Of a DNA stretch of 13,733 bases, positions 12,919 through 13,733 are shown piece by piece (the stretch's first letter is position 1; every line of letters starts with the position of its first letter). A program made the translations under genes and the position numbers. The stretch spans positions 1-13,733 of the forward strand of contig DASREM010000022.1 of NCBI GenBank assembly GCA_035652095.1, written 5' to 3'. The stretch comes from DASREM01 sp035652095 (GTDB taxonomy: Bacteria; Acidobacteriota; Terriglobia; Terriglobales; Acidobacteriaceae). The notes under the pieces were generated by a model. That model saw nothing but the letters and a program-made list of their open reading frames with translations. It did no database searches and was not told the DNA's origin.

Positions 12919-12943
12919 TCTCTCTCTCTCTCTCTCTCTCTCT
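12919..12943 (-). repeat. (GA)12 dinucleotide microsatellite at the 5' end of a gene
   Basis: Twelve uninterrupted TC units plus one T on the plus strand, (GA)12 on the minus strand. It lies between two ATGs (12958 and 12950) and the reading frame at 12436-12786. With 12 units neither ATG is in frame. With 11 units ATG 12950 is in frame, and with 10 or 13 units ATG 12958 is in frame. Confidence 0.9.
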
Positions 12944-13037
12944 TGTGCATTTCGACATGCCTTAAGGCTCTGGCCGGTCGTTGCGGCTGTTGCTCATGCT
13001 CCGTAGTAGTTGGCACCTGTTTAGGTTTGTAGCGAAG

Positions 13038-13595
13038 TCACGCCTCAAGGCGATTTGCTCCCACAGCTGTTTCCAGCGAATGGACGAGGGCTTCTTCGAC
13101 AGTACAGCTCAACTTTTCGCGACTTTTTGAGTCCGTTTCATCCGGATGGCCCTGAGTGTCACCGGCGGCAACCTGGTCGTTTCTAGGCTCGATCTGTGCC
13201 CTCTGTACAGAGCTTTTCAGCGCTCTATTGCGAGTTGCCACCGCTCGAGCTTTCTCCAAAGCAGCTGCCCGCTTCGGGGAGAGGCTCTTGGGTTTCCGGA
13301 CGCCTGCGTACCTGAGTGCGAGCTTTACCTGCTCCCGGCTTTTTGGATCGAATACTGCGACACCTTCTTCATCGCCATTCTGAGTGATCATCATCCCGGC
13401 TTTCTCGAAGGCTTTGCGGGCTGCTGTCCAATAATTGGAAGAGCCGCTATCGGGCATGATCACGACTCCCAAACGTTCATCGTCGTAGGCGAAGATGTGA
13501 GATTGTCCGATCCGGCCCGGGATGATTTCAGTACCTTCATCGGGTCCTCGAGTGATTTTGAGGTCATGCTGAACTGCGAATTGCCTTATATCCAT
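13038..13595 (-). CDS. Hypothetical protein of an integrated element
   Basis: A 185-residue protein, no function assigned. ATG 13595 (MDIRQFAVQHDLKITRGPDE) is chosen because GGGGAG lies 7 bases upstream; the frame extends nine codons further, but those overlap the IS3 terminal repeat. The N-terminal half (1-100) seems a compact alpha/beta domain (HIFAYDDERLGVVIMPDS, WTAARKAFEKAGMMI, GVAVFDPKSREQVKLALRY). It resembles small proteins that I associate with mobile elements in Acidobacteriota. The C-terminal half is basic and low in complexity (KPKSLSPKRAAALEKARAVA), probably disordered. No signal peptide. The (GA)12 gene follows on the same strand about 80 bp downstream, so the two may be co-transcribed. 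The IS3 element ends 20 bp upstream of the ATG and may have cut off the native promoter or supplied a new one. Confidence 0.7.
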   Translation of the reverse strand: MDIRQFAVQHDLKITRGPDEGTEIIPGRIGQSHIFAYDDERLGVVIMPDSGSSNYWTAARKAFEKAGMMITQNGDEEGVAVFDPKSREQVKLALRYAGVRKPKSLSPKRAAALEKARAVATRNRALKSSVQRAQIEPRNDQVAAGDTQGHPDETDSKSREKLSCTVEEALVHSLETAVGANRLEA

Positions 13596-13614
13596 TGATC
13601 GGCTCCCCATTTTC

Positions 13615-13640
13615 TGAGACACATTGAAGGTTAGTTTCCG
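13615..13640 (+). repeat. IS3-family left terminal inverted repeat (IRL)
   Basis: TGAGACACATTGAAGGTTAG then TTTCCG, 18 of 26 identical to the reverse complement of the right terminus at 98-123, with an unbroken GTTAGTTTCCG. It begins with TG and lies 34 bp before the orfA start. Confidence 0.65.
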
Positions 13641-13674
13641 GCAAAATCAACCAACGAAGGAAGGGGGATTTGCC

Positions 13675-13733
13675 GTGAAGAGGAAGCGCTTTTCTGTGGA
13701 GCAGATCGTAGGAGTGTTAAAGCAAGCCGAACT
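13675..13733 (+). CDS. IS3-family transposase OrfA, N-terminal start, partial
   Basis: GTG 13675 opens MKRKRFSVEQIVGVLKQAE before the window ends. KRxRFSxEQIxxxLKQAE is the classic N-terminus of the IS3-family OrfA helix-turn-helix protein (HTH_Tnp_1), which binds the element ends. GGAAGGGGG lies about 8-16 bases upstream as ribosome site. OrfB, normally made by frameshift fusion with OrfA, would follow outside the window. It runs in the same direction as the IS3 tail at the left edge and could be another copy of the same element. Confidence 0.88.
   Translation, partial: MKRKRFSVEQIVGVLKQAE

Noticed and set aside
9936..13733. Search by eye for CRISPR-like arrays and a second tRNA end
   Set aside because: No regularly spaced repeats with unique spacers and no second copy of the tRNA-Thr 3' end were found in the window.

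Overview
The window reads as a piece of an Acidobacteriota chromosome, probably class Terriglobia. The evidence is family recognition, not a search: a DUF6599-type secreted protein, a RAYT transposase of the MPTGLKRYYG type, a TPR-AMIN-Amidase_3 cell-wall amidase and a REP-like GTCATCCCGAAGCGCAGCGA repeat are all typical of that group. Both ends lie inside IS3-family elements in the same orientation: the last 34 codons of an IS3 transposase at the left edge, and the first 19 codons of an IS3 orfA at the right edge. The window may therefore be an assembly contig that broke at repeats.

Left accessory part (1-2209). An IS3 right end (to 123) cuts the second gene of a small minus-strand two-gene unit. 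The first gene (286-774, unknown family) is intact. The second starts in a GTGA overlap and is cut after about 55 codons. Next comes a RAYT transposase gene inside a pair of about 110-bp inverted repeats (818-1672), then about 540 bp with no convincing gene.

Chromosomal core (2210-9963). A membrane-anchored LuxR-type HTH protein is followed by a DUF4199 membrane protein and a strong, probably bidirectional terminator. A convergent secreted S41 peptidase has its own promoter and a 5'UTR hairpin touching its ribosome binding site. Divergent from it lie a lytic transglycosylase and a TPR-AMIN-Amidase_3 amidase, probably one cell-wall-cleaving operon: one enzyme cuts glycan strands, the other removes stem peptides. 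A DUF6599 protein follows, then an AT-rich regulatory stretch with a promoter, a terminator and a possible small RNA. The core ends at an intact tRNA-Thr(CGT).

Integrated element (9964 to beyond the right edge). A tyrosine integrase ends 24 bp past the tRNA, so the tRNA 3' end is the likely attachment site. The integrase frame carries a fused excisionase-like HTH plus an internal start with a good Shine-Dalgarno, so it may give two products. Beyond it lie about 1 kb without a clear gene (two identical-core palindromes, a degenerate 12-bp repeat array, a 20-bp direct repeat), a small unknown gene whose 5' end carries a (GA)12 tract in the arrangement of a phase-variable switch, and another unknown gene whose ribosome binding site sits only a few bases from the right-hand IS3 end.

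The most interesting points are the (GA)12 locus, the dual-start HTH-integrase and the paired TCCAAC-N-GTTGGA palindromes.
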